DNA of 28,533 nt from Scybalousia_A sp964542225 (GTDB lineage Bacteria > Bacteroidota > Bacteroidia > Bacteroidales > P3), in NCBI GenBank assembly GCA_964542225.1, contig CAZITO010000019.1, positions 1 through 28,533 of the forward strand. Direction: 5' to 3'. The position numbers and the translations under genes were made by a program. The notes beneath the pieces are model-generated. The model saw only the letters and a list, made by a program, of their open reading frames with translations, was not told the origin of the DNA and made no database searches. Every line of letters starts with the position of its first letter. The first letter of the stretch is position 1. Positions 1-8,757 of this stretch are shown here, piece after piece.

Positions 1-130
1 ACGCGTGCAAAAATTTATTTTGTAACTTATTGATTTTCAGTAAACCGATTTTTTTATTTTTCTTTTGTTTTTTATGGGTTAGCAGAGGTTATTATAAGTT
101 ATGATAAGTTAGCATAAGTTTACAACAGGT
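1..130 (+). repeat. Composite intergenic repeat, copy 1 (ACGCGTGCAA head plus 10-bp array)
   Basis: The first ~60 bases match the sequence starting at 22069: both begin ACGCGTGCAA, then share TTTATTTTGTAACTTATTGA, a TTGATWWTCA palindrome, and TAAAC followed by GATTTT. From about 71 the sequence becomes an array with a strict 10-bp period: successive units end GGGTT, AGGTT, AAGTT, AAGTT, AAGTT, with AGCATAAGTT at 111-120. It lies just 3' of the addB-like gene, which ends at 143 on the minus strand, and no coding sequence overlaps it. It may extend left of the window. Function is unknown. A short AACAG/CTGTT hairpin near 125-137 could help end addB transcription, but no strong terminator is visible. 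Confidence 0.6.
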
Positions 131-142
131 TCTGTTTGAAAT

Positions 143-2815
143 TTATTTGCCACATAAAAGGGCAAAATCACATTTTTTACAAGTTTTTGTAAAAGTGGTT
201 TCTTCATAAATGGCATCAGCTCCTTTGGTGATTAGAGTGTTAAGTAGTTTTTTAAGTTCTTTTTCAAATTTTTCGTTTATTTGTTCCGTATATATCAAAG
301 TTTTGTTATCACATATTATGTCACCCTTTTTTATATCAGAGATAAACAAAACGGTCGGTTTTATATTTGTTTTTGAGGTATATTTAAAATTATTTCCGTC
401 TTTTTGATTGTATATCAACCAACAATAAAACAATATTTCAAAAATATTTCCTATTTCCATTCTATCTCTTTCTCTATCAAAAATATCGGCAATAGAATTT
501 ATTTTGAAATCCTTTGGTCGTTTCCCTGTTTTATAGTCTACTATTCTAAAATTACCATTCTTATCTGTGTCTATACGGTCTAAACGGCTTTTGAAATGAA
601 TAATATGTTCCCCTATACTCAAGGAATGGGTAAATTCCTCTTCTCCCAAAATATATTGGTTTCCCTCTTCCTTATCTGTATTTACCAAAAGTTGCAGATA
701 ATTGCTCAAAATATGTTTATGAAACCCTTCCAAAGCATCCAAATCCTTTTGTCTGTTAAAATAATCTTTCTTCTGAGTTTCTTTGTCAAAAGGGTTATTA
801 AAAGCGGATTCAATAACCTCATTTATCAATGTTTCATCCTCTTTATGTTTATCTTCTGTAAAGCGTGCTTGGTAGTACATATTGGCAATAAGGTGAAACA
901 TATTTCCAAAGGCTATTGCCCTATAATTCTCTATCTCTATATCTTTGGAAAGTCCTTTAATAATGGAATAGTAGAATTTTTTTTCGCAATCTATTAACTT
1001 ATTCAAAGAAGAAGCCGATAAGGTTTTTTCGCCTTTGTCCAAAAATTTTAATTCACTGATATCAAATCTGCATTCTTTTTTTGCAGTGGTGTATAATTTA
1101 TTTCCGACAAAATCTGTTTCTTCAGGCTTGTTGGGAAGTTCTATTTTTATTTGCCTTAAAAATCTACTCATTTCCAATTCTTTTTCATTTTGTTTGCTAT
1201 TATAAACAAAGTCCATTCTTTCCGCTGTATGAAAAAGTCTGTAAAAATAGTAGGCAAAAAGTCCCGTTTTTCTTTTTACAGACATCATATTATAAGCCTC
1301 TTTAAAAGAAAAAGGAATAAATGAAGAGTCAGAAGCGATTTTGGGCAAATTGTCATCGGAAGTGGATAACATCAACACATATTTAAAATCCAAGCATCTT
1401 GTTTCCAATAGTCCCATTATTTGAATACCATTGGTTGCATCGGATATCAGGTCTGCACTCTCTTTATTGAGATATTTTTTCACTACATCCAAAAGTATTT
1501 CTTCGCTTATATCCTCCCTTTTGTAATAATCCAATGTTTTTGCAAAAGCCAACAAAGTTTCATTTATGGATTTCAATACATCCAATTGCCAAAATATATT
1601 TTCATCCTCTCGCTTTAAAATATCTTGTGCCAAAAGTCTTATTCCTCTGTCTATATCTTCGCTTTTAAACCCATGCTTTATACATTTATTGACACAGGTC
1701 ATTATTTTGTTATACAACAAAGTTTGAATAAAAGGGTAGCCCATAGTAATGTTTACGGAAACATCTTCGGGCAGTGATTTCAAAACCATTGGTATTATAC
1801 TCTCATCGTGCAGAATGATGGCTATGTCGTTCGGGTCTTGATTTCTATAATTTATTTCATTTAACCATTGCTTTATATAAGCAAGAGAATAAGAAGAATA
1901 CGAAGACTTTACAATTTTTAATTTTTGATTGCTTTTGGAGATTCTGTCAAAACATAGTTTTTGAAAATTTTCAGGCATGGGAAATTGTTCTATGTTTTCC
2001 CTTATAAATATACCCGCCTCGTTTTCATTATTATTGGCATAATAAATATCATAATCCCAATAAAACTCGGTTTGATAATCTTTTTTTAAGATTTGGAATA
2101 TTTTCTTTTCCACTTGATTTAAAACACTGAAACCGACTATTATTATGTGCTCGTATTTTAAAATAATTTCTCCTTTTTCCAATCTTAGAGCAAAGTCTTT
2201 ATACATTCTTCCTGAATAAGCAGAATTTTGCTCAAGTAAAGATTTATTAAAGTCTTCATAAATATCATATAAACAATTCCATATCTTAACAAAATTTTTG
2301 ATTATAGGTTGTTCATCACTATCAAATTTTATATTAAAAAATCTTTGCAGTATTTCTTTTTGTTCCTCTGTCAGATATTCGTTGGCATCGGCTTGCAAAT
2401 CTTTATATTCTTTTATGTTGCGATAAAAAACTTTTGCCTCTATGAGATGTTTGTCTATTTCATCAAAATCATTAAGCAACTTTCTGCCCCAAGTATAAAA
2501 ATCGGTAAAACTTTCAATTTTTTCCCCCTCCAAAAGCGGGTTGTTAAAATAATATACCTTGCAATAACTTTTGTACAAATTGTAAATCAAAGGCAGTTTG
2601 TCCATCAATATCTTATCATAAACGTTGTTTTTTACCACATCATCTATAGACACCATATCAAAAAGAAATATAGGCGAATTACTGTTGCAAATATATTGGG
2701 AAAGAAAATTTTTTGCCCTTTGATTTGGAAGAATTACAAGAGTGTTTTCAAAATCAATATCTTTATTATTTGTTATACTCTGTGCTACCCTATATAGAAA
2801 ACTATCTTTATTCAT
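143..2815 (-). CDS. addB: PD-(D/E)XK nuclease family protein, AddB-like subunit
   Basis: An 890-aa protein resembling the AddB/RexB-type subunit of the AddAB double-strand-break resection complex. The N-terminus has the motif LVILPNQRAKNFL (about residues 26-38), common in Bacteroidota members. The C-terminal nuclease domain shows the GxxDRxD-type segment with D746 and the catalytic D760-Y-K762 in FRIVDYKTGK. Four cysteines (C610, then C879, C882 and C888 as CxxCx5C at the extreme C-terminus) match the 4Fe-4S staple that frames the AddB nuclease domain. No intact Walker A motif is seen, as expected for this subunit. It follows the AddA-like gene by 23 bp in the same operon, which strongly supports a partnership. 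Bacteroidota members are often annotated only as PD-(D/E)XK nuclease, so the symbol is by function and context. Confidence 0.85.
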   Translation of the reverse strand: MNKDSFLYRVAQSITNNKDIDFENTLVILPNQRAKNFLSQYICNSNSPIFLFDMVSIDDVVKNNVYDKILMDKLPLIYNLYKSYCKVYYFNNPLLEGEKIESFTDFYTWGRKLLNDFDEIDKHLIEAKVFYRNIKEYKDLQADANEYLTEEQKEILQRFFNIKFDSDEQPIIKNFVKIWNCLYDIYEDFNKSLLEQNSAYSGRMYKDFALRLEKGEIILKYEHIIIVGFSVLNQVEKKIFQILKKDYQTEFYWDYDIYYANNNENEAGIFIRENIEQFPMPENFQKLCFDRISKSNQKLKIVKSSYSSYSLAYIKQWLNEINYRNQDPNDIAIILHDESIIPMVLKSLPEDVSVNITMGYPFIQTLLYNKIMTCVNKCIKHGFKSEDIDRGIRLLAQDILKREDENIFWQLDVLKSINETLLAFAKTLDYYKREDISEEILLDVVKKYLNKESADLISDATNGIQIMGLLETRCLDFKYVLMLSTSDDNLPKIASDSSFIPFSFKEAYNMMSVKRKTGLFAYYFYRLFHTAERMDFVYNSKQNEKELEMSRFLRQIKIELPNKPEETDFVGNKLYTTAKKECRFDISELKFLDKGEKTLSASSLNKLIDCEKKFYYSIIKGLSKDIEIENYRAIAFGNMFHLIANMYYQARFTEDKHKEDETLINEVIESAFNNPFDKETQKKDYFNRQKDLDALEGFHKHILSNYLQLLVNTDKEEGNQYILGEEEFTHSLSIGEHIIHFKSRLDRIDTDKNGNFRIVDYKTGKRPKDFKINSIADIFDRERDRMEIGNIFEILFYCWLIYNQKDGNNFKYTSKTNIKPTVLFISDIKKGDIICDNKTLIYTEQINEKFEKELKKLLNTLITKGADAIYEETTFTKTCKKCDFALLCGK

Positions 2816-2838
2816 TTACTGCTCTTTTTTGTATTGTC

Positions 2839-5800
2839 CTAACTTATAGAAATTATTTCTTGACTTTTCAACTCATTATTTTCGGTGTCTATATACCAAA
2901 GAAAAGCATTGACATTTTTATACCCCATTTGTTCCAAAAGTCGTTTGTATTCTGTTATTTGGACAATATATTTTTGATGTAAAATTTCGTCTTGTTTCGT
3001 AAATTTATAATCCACTATATCTACCCTATCCTGCCCTATCATTATTCTGTCGGGGCGTTTGGTAGTGGTTTTTGAATCTTTGTTTTTTAGTATTATATTT
3101 TTTTCATTTAATACTTTATACTTATTCTCAAACCAAAATCTATCCTTGGAGTATTCAAACATGGCAAACAATATTTTTTTGATGTATTCCCAATTTTCGT
3201 AGCGTTTTGCAAAAAAAACAGAATATTTTTCAACGTCATCCCTACTCTCCAACATTGAAATAATATTGTGCATATTTGTTCCAAAGAGTCTTTTGCTTTC
3301 TGTTTCATTGAAAGAGGCTTCCCTAAAATAAATTTCCGATAAAGAGGGGGAAGAAAAGACCACCGCATTATGAGAAAACCATGTTGTTTTTATTTCTTGA
3401 TTTGCTGTGGTTTCTATTGTGGAGGTTTCTTGTTGTTTGTTGCCATAAAACACCGGCTTTATGTTTTTGTATGTGTATTCCTCTTGTGTAATAGAAAAAG
3501 AATCGGCATTTTTTTGCAAGTAATTGTACAACAAATCACCTATATTTTTTTCATCTCCTTTCTTTGGGTTTTGAGTATGGGTGGCTATAATGGAAAGATG
3601 TTTTTTTGCTCTTGTGCAGGCTACATACAAAAGATTATAACTTTCTGCCACTTGCATACTAATTTCGTCTTGATAGATTTTATCAAATTCGGTACCTTTC
3701 AAGTCTGAAATTCTACTTCTTACCATAGGAATATCAATTATTTTATTTTCTTTGTTATCAACCCATATAAAATTGGTGGTTTTAGATAATGCCCAACCAA
3801 AATAAGGAAGTATAACAATATTATATTCCAGTCCCTTGCTCTTGTGTATTGTAGTCAGTCTGAGTGAATTCTCTCCAAAAGACAACTCCACTTTGTTGTC
3901 TTTAAGCGTTGTTTTCCAATAGTCCAAAAATTCCTTTACTCCGCCTTGTCTTTCTGTAACAAAATTTTTGACCGCATCATAAAAAGCGGGCAAAAAAACC
4001 GTATCCTCCAATTGTAATTTTTCAGACAAGGTAATCACTATGTCAAACAAGGAAATAAGTTTATAGTTTTTGCTCCTTATTAAGTTGATATCCTCTATGA
4101 TGGAAGGCTTATAAGACAACAGATGCTCTTTTGCAATGGTTTCTTCTTCGGAATAAAGAAATGTAAGTGCGGATATTATCAAACTAACCGCATCGGAGGC
4201 TCCCAAAAGAAAAGCACTGTCGGAAACAGGGTTGTATTTATAATTGCCTTTATTTGTATTATCCAATTCTTTCATTTTTTGAGCCAACTCAGACAATGTT
4301 TCACCACTTCTACACAATATTGCTATATCTCCCGTTTTATACCCCAAAGACAAATAATAATCTACTTCCTCTATTGTCTTTTGCAACATATCGTCCTTTT
4401 TTATAAACTTTATCTCTACCGAGCCTTTGTTTTCATAACCATCTCTTACTTCTTGATTTTGATATCTGTCTGTATAAATATAGGAAAATAAGTTGTTATT
4501 AAAATCTACTATATTACCGAAGGTCCTAAAATTCTTGGTCAAATTAATTACCTGATTATTTTCGTATTTGCTCAAACCATTTAATAATCTCCAATCGCCT
4601 CCGTTCCACCTGTAAATACTTTGTTTTGTGTCGCCAAAAATAAAAGTTTTTCCGTTTTGTGTGGATAAGCATTCCCGAACCAAAGGTTTGAATATCTGCC
4701 AAGATAAAACATTGGTATCTTGAAATTCATCTATCATTATTCTTTCCAAATAGGCTCCGACTTTTTCGTAAATGAAAGAAATGGTATCGGAGTAATTTTC
4801 GTCCATAAGGTTTAGTTGCGAAAGAACATCCTTTGTGTTGGAAAGAAAAAATACGCCATCTTGTTTTTGCAAATCAAGTTTCTCTTCGTACAAAATTTTT
4901 ATTACTCCCATAGAATAAATAGACTTATAGAAGAGTTGCAAAGACCTGTATTTTTTTGTATTTGTTTGTAAAAAATCATCTATTTTAGATATTAATTCGG
5001 CTAAATCCGTTGGTGTTTTACCTTTTTTTAAATAATCTTTGCCATCATTGTTAAATTTATCAACTTCTTTTGAAATCAAGTAAGGGTCATTGAATTCTGT
5101 AATTTTTTTTGTAATATTTGGATATACCCCCGATGCTCTTTTGTCTCCAACTCCACAGAAATCAGTGCTTTCTATTTTGTATTTTTCCAATACATCTTGA
5201 AATTCCTCCAAATATTGTTGTGCTTCAAGTTTTATTTTATTAATTTCTTTGTTTAAAATTTCTGCTCTGTTTAATAAATTATCAAATTTGTAAATATTTT
5301 TCTCCAAAGACTTAATTTGCTTAATATTATCTACTGATTTAAGAGCCTCAATCAAATCTTTCTCAAAATTCCATGATTCGTTGTTATCTTGTTTTTTTAT
5401 AAAAAAATGATACAACCAATTAGATAATTCTTTGTCATTTATGGTTTGAGCAATAATATTTCTTACGGCTTTGGTGTTGTACTCGTCTTCTTTTAAGATT
5501 ATGGAAAAATCGGAAGGCATACCCAACTCCTTTGCCATATTTTTGAGTATGAGTTGAAAAAAAGCATCTATGGTAAAAATATTAAAAAATGTATAATTGT
5601 GTATTATTTCGTGCAATGCCCTATTGGAATAATTGCTTATATCTTCGCTTGACAAATTTGTTTTTTCCCTAATAGGTTGCAAATATTGAGAGTTTTCACA
5701 CTCTTTTTTATCCGACAAAGAAATAAGTACTTCTATTATTCTGTCTTTCATTTCTTTGGTTGAAGCATTGGTAAAAGTAACTGCAAGTATAGACCTAAAC

Positions 5801-5922
5801 CCCAAAGACCTACCTTTTTGCAAATAATCTATCAGCATACACACATATTCAACAGCGAGATTAAAAGTTTTACCGCTTCCCGCCGAAGCAGAATATACAA
5901 CAAGTTTATTTTTTTTATTCAT
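2839..5922 (-). CDS. addA: UvrD/Rep-family helicase-nuclease, AddA-like
   Basis: A 1027-aa superfamily 1A helicase fused to a C-terminal nuclease, the motor subunit of an AddAB/RecBCD-like recombination complex. Visible motifs in order: Walker A ASAGSGKT (residues 12-19), Walker B DEFQDT (398-403), motif III FGDTKQSIYRW, motif IV NFRTFGNIVDFN, motif V TTIHKSKGLEY, motif VI YVACTRAKKHL. The C-terminal PD-(D/E)XK nuclease has RPDRIM with D958 and D971-Y-K973. Domain order and length fit AddA rather than UvrD or Rep, which lack the nuclease. It sits 33 bp after thyA and 23 bp before the AddB-like gene, all on the minus strand and probably co-transcribed. The complex would load RecA after degrading DNA ends; Chi recognition cannot be judged from the sequence. 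Confidence 0.9.
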   Translation of the reverse strand: MNKKNKLVVYSASAGSGKTFNLAVEYVCMLIDYLQKGRSLGFRSILAVTFTNASTKEMKDRIIEVLISLSDKKECENSQYLQPIREKTNLSSEDISNYSNRALHEIIHNYTFFNIFTIDAFFQLILKNMAKELGMPSDFSIILKEDEYNTKAVRNIIAQTINDKELSNWLYHFFIKKQDNNESWNFEKDLIEALKSVDNIKQIKSLEKNIYKFDNLLNRAEILNKEINKIKLEAQQYLEEFQDVLEKYKIESTDFCGVGDKRASGVYPNITKKITEFNDPYLISKEVDKFNNDGKDYLKKGKTPTDLAELISKIDDFLQTNTKKYRSLQLFYKSIYSMGVIKILYEEKLDLQKQDGVFFLSNTKDVLSQLNLMDENYSDTISFIYEKVGAYLERIMIDEFQDTNVLSWQIFKPLVRECLSTQNGKTFIFGDTKQSIYRWNGGDWRLLNGLSKYENNQVINLTKNFRTFGNIVDFNNNLFSYIYTDRYQNQEVRDGYENKGSVEIKFIKKDDMLQKTIEEVDYYLSLGYKTGDIAILCRSGETLSELAQKMKELDNTNKGNYKYNPVSDSAFLLGASDAVSLIISALTFLYSEEETIAKEHLLSYKPSIIEDINLIRSKNYKLISLFDIVITLSEKLQLEDTVFLPAFYDAVKNFVTERQGGVKEFLDYWKTTLKDNKVELSFGENSLRLTTIHKSKGLEYNIVILPYFGWALSKTTNFIWVDNKENKIIDIPMVRSRISDLKGTEFDKIYQDEISMQVAESYNLLYVACTRAKKHLSIIATHTQNPKKGDEKNIGDLLYNYLQKNADSFSITQEEYTYKNIKPVFYGNKQQETSTIETTANQEIKTTWFSHNAVVFSSPSLSEIYFREASFNETESKRLFGTNMHNIISMLESRDDVEKYSVFFAKRYENWEYIKKILFAMFEYSKDRFWFENKYKVLNEKNIILKNKDSKTTTKRPDRIMIGQDRVDIVDYKFTKQDEILHQKYIVQITEYKRLLEQMGYKNVNAFLWYIDTENNELKSQEIISIS

Positions 5923-5955
5923 ACCCTATGAAATCCTTTATACATTTAGAAATAA

Positions 5956-6750
5956 TTACACAGATACCTCTGCTTTGATATGTGGGTGAGATTGATAGTT
6001 TTCTATTTTTATATCTTCGTAAGTGAAATCAAAAATATTATTTACCTTAGAATTGAGTTTTAAAGTAGCAAGAGGCAAAGGCTCGCGGGTTAATTGCAAT
6101 TTTGCTTGTTCCAAATGATTGGTATATAGGTGAGCATCCCCCAATGTATGTACAAACTCTCCACATTCCAAGCCCGTAACCTGAGCCATCATAGCCAACA
6201 ACAAACTATAAGAGGCTATATTAAAAGGTACACCAAGAAAAATATCCGCACTCCTTTGATATAGTTGTAAAGAAAGTTTGCCCTCCGCTACATAAAACTG
6301 AAACAAACAATGACAAGGAGGCAAAGCCATTTCATCTATTTGGGCAACATTCCAAGCAGAAACTATAAGTCGGCGAGAATTAGGATTGTTTTTTATTTGT
6401 TGAACAATATCTTTTATTTGGTCTATATATGCTCCGTTTTGTGTGTCCCAATGTCTCCACTGATAACCATATATAGGACCTAAATCACCATTATCATCTG
6501 CCCACTCATCCCAAATACTTACCTTGTTGTCGTGCAAATATTTTATATTTGTATCACCTTTTAAGAACCAAAGCAATTCATATATTATGCTTCTTGTGTG
6601 TAATTTTTTTGTGGTAAGCAAAGGAAATCCTTTTTGCATATCAAATCGCATTTGATAACCAAAAATACTTTTTGTACCCGTACCTGTTCTGTCTCCTTTG
6701 AAAGTACCATTTTCTAAAACCTCATTCAATAAATTCAAATACTGCTTCAT
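5956..6750 (-). CDS. thyA: Thymidylate synthase
   Basis: A 264-aa protein, the same length as the E. coli enzyme. It converts dUMP and methylenetetrahydrofolate to dTMP and dihydrofolate. The catalytic cysteine is C146 in ALPPCHCLFQFYV, at the E. coli position. Other family signatures are FKGDRTGTGT near the N-terminus (folate and phosphate binding), QRSADIFLGVPFNIASY (dUMP binding) and the C-terminal HPHIKAEVSV. The start is ATG, 6 bp after the nitroreductase stop, so the two are surely co-transcribed. In many Bacteroidota thyA is followed by dihydrofolate reductase; here the next genes are addA and addB instead. No folA is present in the window. Confidence 0.98.
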   Translation of the reverse strand: MKQYLNLLNEVLENGTFKGDRTGTGTKSIFGYQMRFDMQKGFPLLTTKKLHTRSIIYELLWFLKGDTNIKYLHDNKVSIWDEWADDNGDLGPIYGYQWRHWDTQNGAYIDQIKDIVQQIKNNPNSRRLIVSAWNVAQIDEMALPPCHCLFQFYVAEGKLSLQLYQRSADIFLGVPFNIASYSLLLAMMAQVTGLECGEFVHTLGDAHLYTNHLEQAKLQLTREPLPLATLKLNSKVNNIFDFTYEDIKIENYQSHPHIKAEVSV

Positions 6751-6756
6751 AATATA

Positions 6757-7416
6757 TTAATCTACTTTTTCTTTACACCCTACTTCAAAATGATATTTTA
6801 CTATACCAAGGTCTATTTTTGTGTAAAAGCCCAACCCCTTACGTTTTATGATTACTTGTTTGTCTCTGTTTAAGGTTATAAAAAACTTTTGTTGGTTCAT
6901 AGCCGTTGGTGCCAAAAGTGCTACCTCTACTCCGTTTTTCAACCACAGAGGAGGGTTTTCAATATTGCAAACATCCTCATATTCCTTTATTTTATGAGGT
7001 TTGCCGTTATCTACGCCATAGCCAAAAGCAATTACACAAACCAATTTTTCTCCTTCCATTACATTAAAACAACCCGGAACTTTCTTAAACGTCAGAGCAA
7101 CCCAACAACTGTTTAAGCCCAATGTCTGTAACAAAAGCACCAATCTCTCACCATAATAGCCTATTTTCTCATTAAGGTCTGCCGTTTTTTTACCAATGCA
7201 GGCTATGTAATTTTTTACTCCAGAAAATTTGCCATAATGAGCCAGCGTGGAAAGAAAGGCTTTTTCTTCATTAAGCACAAGTTGAAAATGTAAATTACCC
7301 TCTTTATTGCATTTCTCCACTTCTTCGGCAAGTGTTTGCAATTTATCGGATTCTATTACTTTATCCAAATAAGCCCTAACAGAATGCCTCTCTTTTATAG
7401 ACTCTAATGTTGTCAT
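6757..7416 (-). CDS. Nitroreductase family protein (FMN-dependent)
   Basis: A 219-aa protein of the nitroreductase fold. The opening ESIKERHSVRAYLDK carries the family RRSxRxF-type FMN phosphate-binding pattern, and GYYGERLVLLLQTLGLNSCWVA is the conserved helix with the LGLxSCW motif. The later segment LLAPTAMNQQKFF is the typical APTAxNxQP-like stretch. It resembles the subgroup in which two half-repeats form one FMN site (putative TM1586 type), as both an ERHSVR and an APTAMNQQ segment occur in one chain. The substrate is unknown. It is the first gene of the operon with thyA, addA and addB, behind a promoter at 7454-7461. Confidence 0.85.
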   Translation of the reverse strand: MTTLESIKERHSVRAYLDKVIESDKLQTLAEEVEKCNKEGNLHFQLVLNEEKAFLSTLAHYGKFSGVKNYIACIGKKTADLNEKIGYYGERLVLLLQTLGLNSCWVALTFKKVPGCFNVMEGEKLVCVIAFGYGVDNGKPHKIKEYEDVCNIENPPLWLKNGVEVALLAPTAMNQQKFFITLNRDKQVIIKRKGLGFYTKIDLGIVKYHFEVGCKEKVD

Positions 7417-7453
7417 ACTTATCTCTCTCTTTCATTTATCTCTAAAACATTTG

Positions 7454-7484
7454 CAAAGTTAGTTTTTTTTTCAAATAACAACAA
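7454..7484 (-). promoter_or_regulatory. Promoter for nitroreductase-thyA-addAB operon
   Basis: On the minus strand a perfect Bacteroidota -7 box TAACTTTG lies at 7454-7461, followed by CAAATG. A TTG matching the -33 element lies at 7482-7484, a 20-bp spacer. The nitroreductase ATG is about 38 bp downstream. It is divergent from the kdd promoter about 65 bp away. Confidence 0.7.
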
Positions 7485-7503
7485 TAATACATAACTAAAA
7501 AAA

Positions 7504-7533
7504 TTGTGATTACGTAAAAAAATATTAACTTTG
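7504..7533 (+). promoter_or_regulatory. Promoter for kdd
   Basis: The -7 box TAACTTTG is at 7526-7533 and TTG of the -33 element at 7504-7506, a 19-bp spacer. The kdd ATG lies 46 bp downstream. It is back to back with the minus-strand operon promoter. Confidence 0.75.
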
Positions 7534-7579
7534 CAAATCGAAAAAAGAGTAAAATAATAAAATAAAATCATTTAAAACA

Positions 7580-8653
7580 ATGCAGAAAAAGGGTAATAAA
7601 TACGGTACTCACCGTGTCATTGAGCCAAAAGGAGTTCTTCCTCAACCAGCCGACAAGATAGATAATAATATGAACGAAATCTATGATAACGAAATTCTTA
7701 TTGATGTACAAACGCTTAACATAGATTCGGCTTCTTTTACAGACATTCACGAATATGCAAAACAACAAGCGGGTGAAGGTGCTTCTGAAGAGAAAATTAT
7801 GGAGGAAATAAAGAAAGAAATGCTCCTTAATGTGGAACTTCAAGGCAAACACAGAAACAGAAGAACAGGCTCAGGCGGTATGCTTTTGGGAAAAGTAGAG
7901 AAAATTGGCGATGCTCTTAAAGGCAAAATAGACCTAAAAGAAGGCGACCGCATTGCAACTTTGGTTTCTCTTTCTCTTACTCCTTTGAGAATAGACGAGA
8001 TTTTGAAAATCAAAGCAGATGTTGACCAAGTTGATATAAAAGGTAAGGCTATATTGTTTGAGAGTGGTATTTATGCAAAAATACCTAACGATATGCCTGA
8101 AAAACTTGCTTTGTCAGCTTTGGACGTTGCCGGAGCACCTGCTCAGACTGCTAAACTTTGCCAATATGGACAAAATGTTGTTATACTTGGTGCTGGTGGT
8201 AAGAGCGGTATGCTTTGTTGCTATGAGGCTAAAAAACGCGTGGGTGTAACAGGTAAAGTTATAGGTTTGACCAATAGCGAAAGGTCTACAAACAGATTAA
8301 AAGACCTTGAATTTTGCGATGTAGTTGTTTCCATAGCAGGCAAATCTCCTGTAGAAGTAAATGAATTGGTTAGCGAACTTACAAACGGAAAAATGGCAGA
8401 TGTTACCATCAATTGTGTTAATGTACCAGACCAAGAAATGACTGCTATTCTTTGTACTAAGGATGACGGAATTGTTTATTTCTTCTCTATGGCAACAAGT
8501 TTTACAAAAGCATCTTTAGGAGCAGAAGGTATCGGTTCAGATGTTAATATGATAATGGGTAATGGTTACACTAAGGGACACGCAGAATTTACTTTGCAAG
8601 AACTTAGAGAAAGCCCTAAGTTGAGAAAAATATTTGAAGAACTTTACGCATAA
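7580..8653 (+). CDS. kdd: L-erythro-3,5-diaminohexanoate dehydrogenase
   Basis: A 357-aa protein recognised as Kdd, which oxidatively deaminates 3,5-diaminohexanoate to 5-amino-3-oxohexanoate with NAD(P)+ in anaerobic lysine fermentation to butyrate and acetate. The N-terminal GTHRVIEPKGVLPQPADKI is characteristic of the family. The Rossmann nucleotide-binding loop is VVILGAGGKSG (residues 200-210). Length fits the family. Kdd normally clusters with lysine 2,3-aminomutase (kamA), the B12-dependent 5,6-aminomutase (kamD/kamE), kce and kal; none is in this window, so here it is a single-gene transcription unit with its own promoter and terminator. The rest of the pathway may lie elsewhere in the genome. 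The cobalamin adenosyltransferase at 14295-14837 would be compatible with a B12-dependent aminomutase, but that link is inference. Confidence 0.9.
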   Translation: MQKKGNKYGTHRVIEPKGVLPQPADKIDNNMNEIYDNEILIDVQTLNIDSASFTDIHEYAKQQAGEGASEEKIMEEIKKEMLLNVELQGKHRNRRTGSGGMLLGKVEKIGDALKGKIDLKEGDRIATLVSLSLTPLRIDEILKIKADVDQVDIKGKAILFESGIYAKIPNDMPEKLALSALDVAGAPAQTAKLCQYGQNVVILGAGGKSGMLCCYEAKKRVGVTGKVIGLTNSERSTNRLKDLEFCDVVVSIAGKSPVEVNELVSELTNGKMADVTINCVNVPDQEMTAILCTKDDGIVYFFSMATSFTKASLGAEGIGSDVNMIMGNGYTKGHAEFTLQELRESPKLRKIFEELYA

Positions 8654-8679
8654 TAAAAAATTTTGTAATATTTCTCATT

Positions 8680-8714
8680 AAAAGTGTATCTCGTACAAGG
8701 GATGCACTTTTTTT
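8680..8714 (+). terminator. Intrinsic terminator of kdd
   Basis: An 11-bp stem (AAAAGTGTATC at 8680-8690 with GATGCACTTTT at 8701-8711, one G-U pair) and a 10-base loop, running into a T tract. It starts 27 bases after the kdd stop. The A-rich left arm means it could also stop the convergent DUF58 transcript on the minus strand. Confidence 0.85.
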
Positions 8715-8757
8715 GTATTTACATTAAAAACTTTATCTCCTATTAGTAAAGGAATGA

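Noticed and set aside
71..120. 10-bp array as a CRISPR array
   Set aside because: Units are degenerate and contiguous with no spacers, and there are no cas genes.
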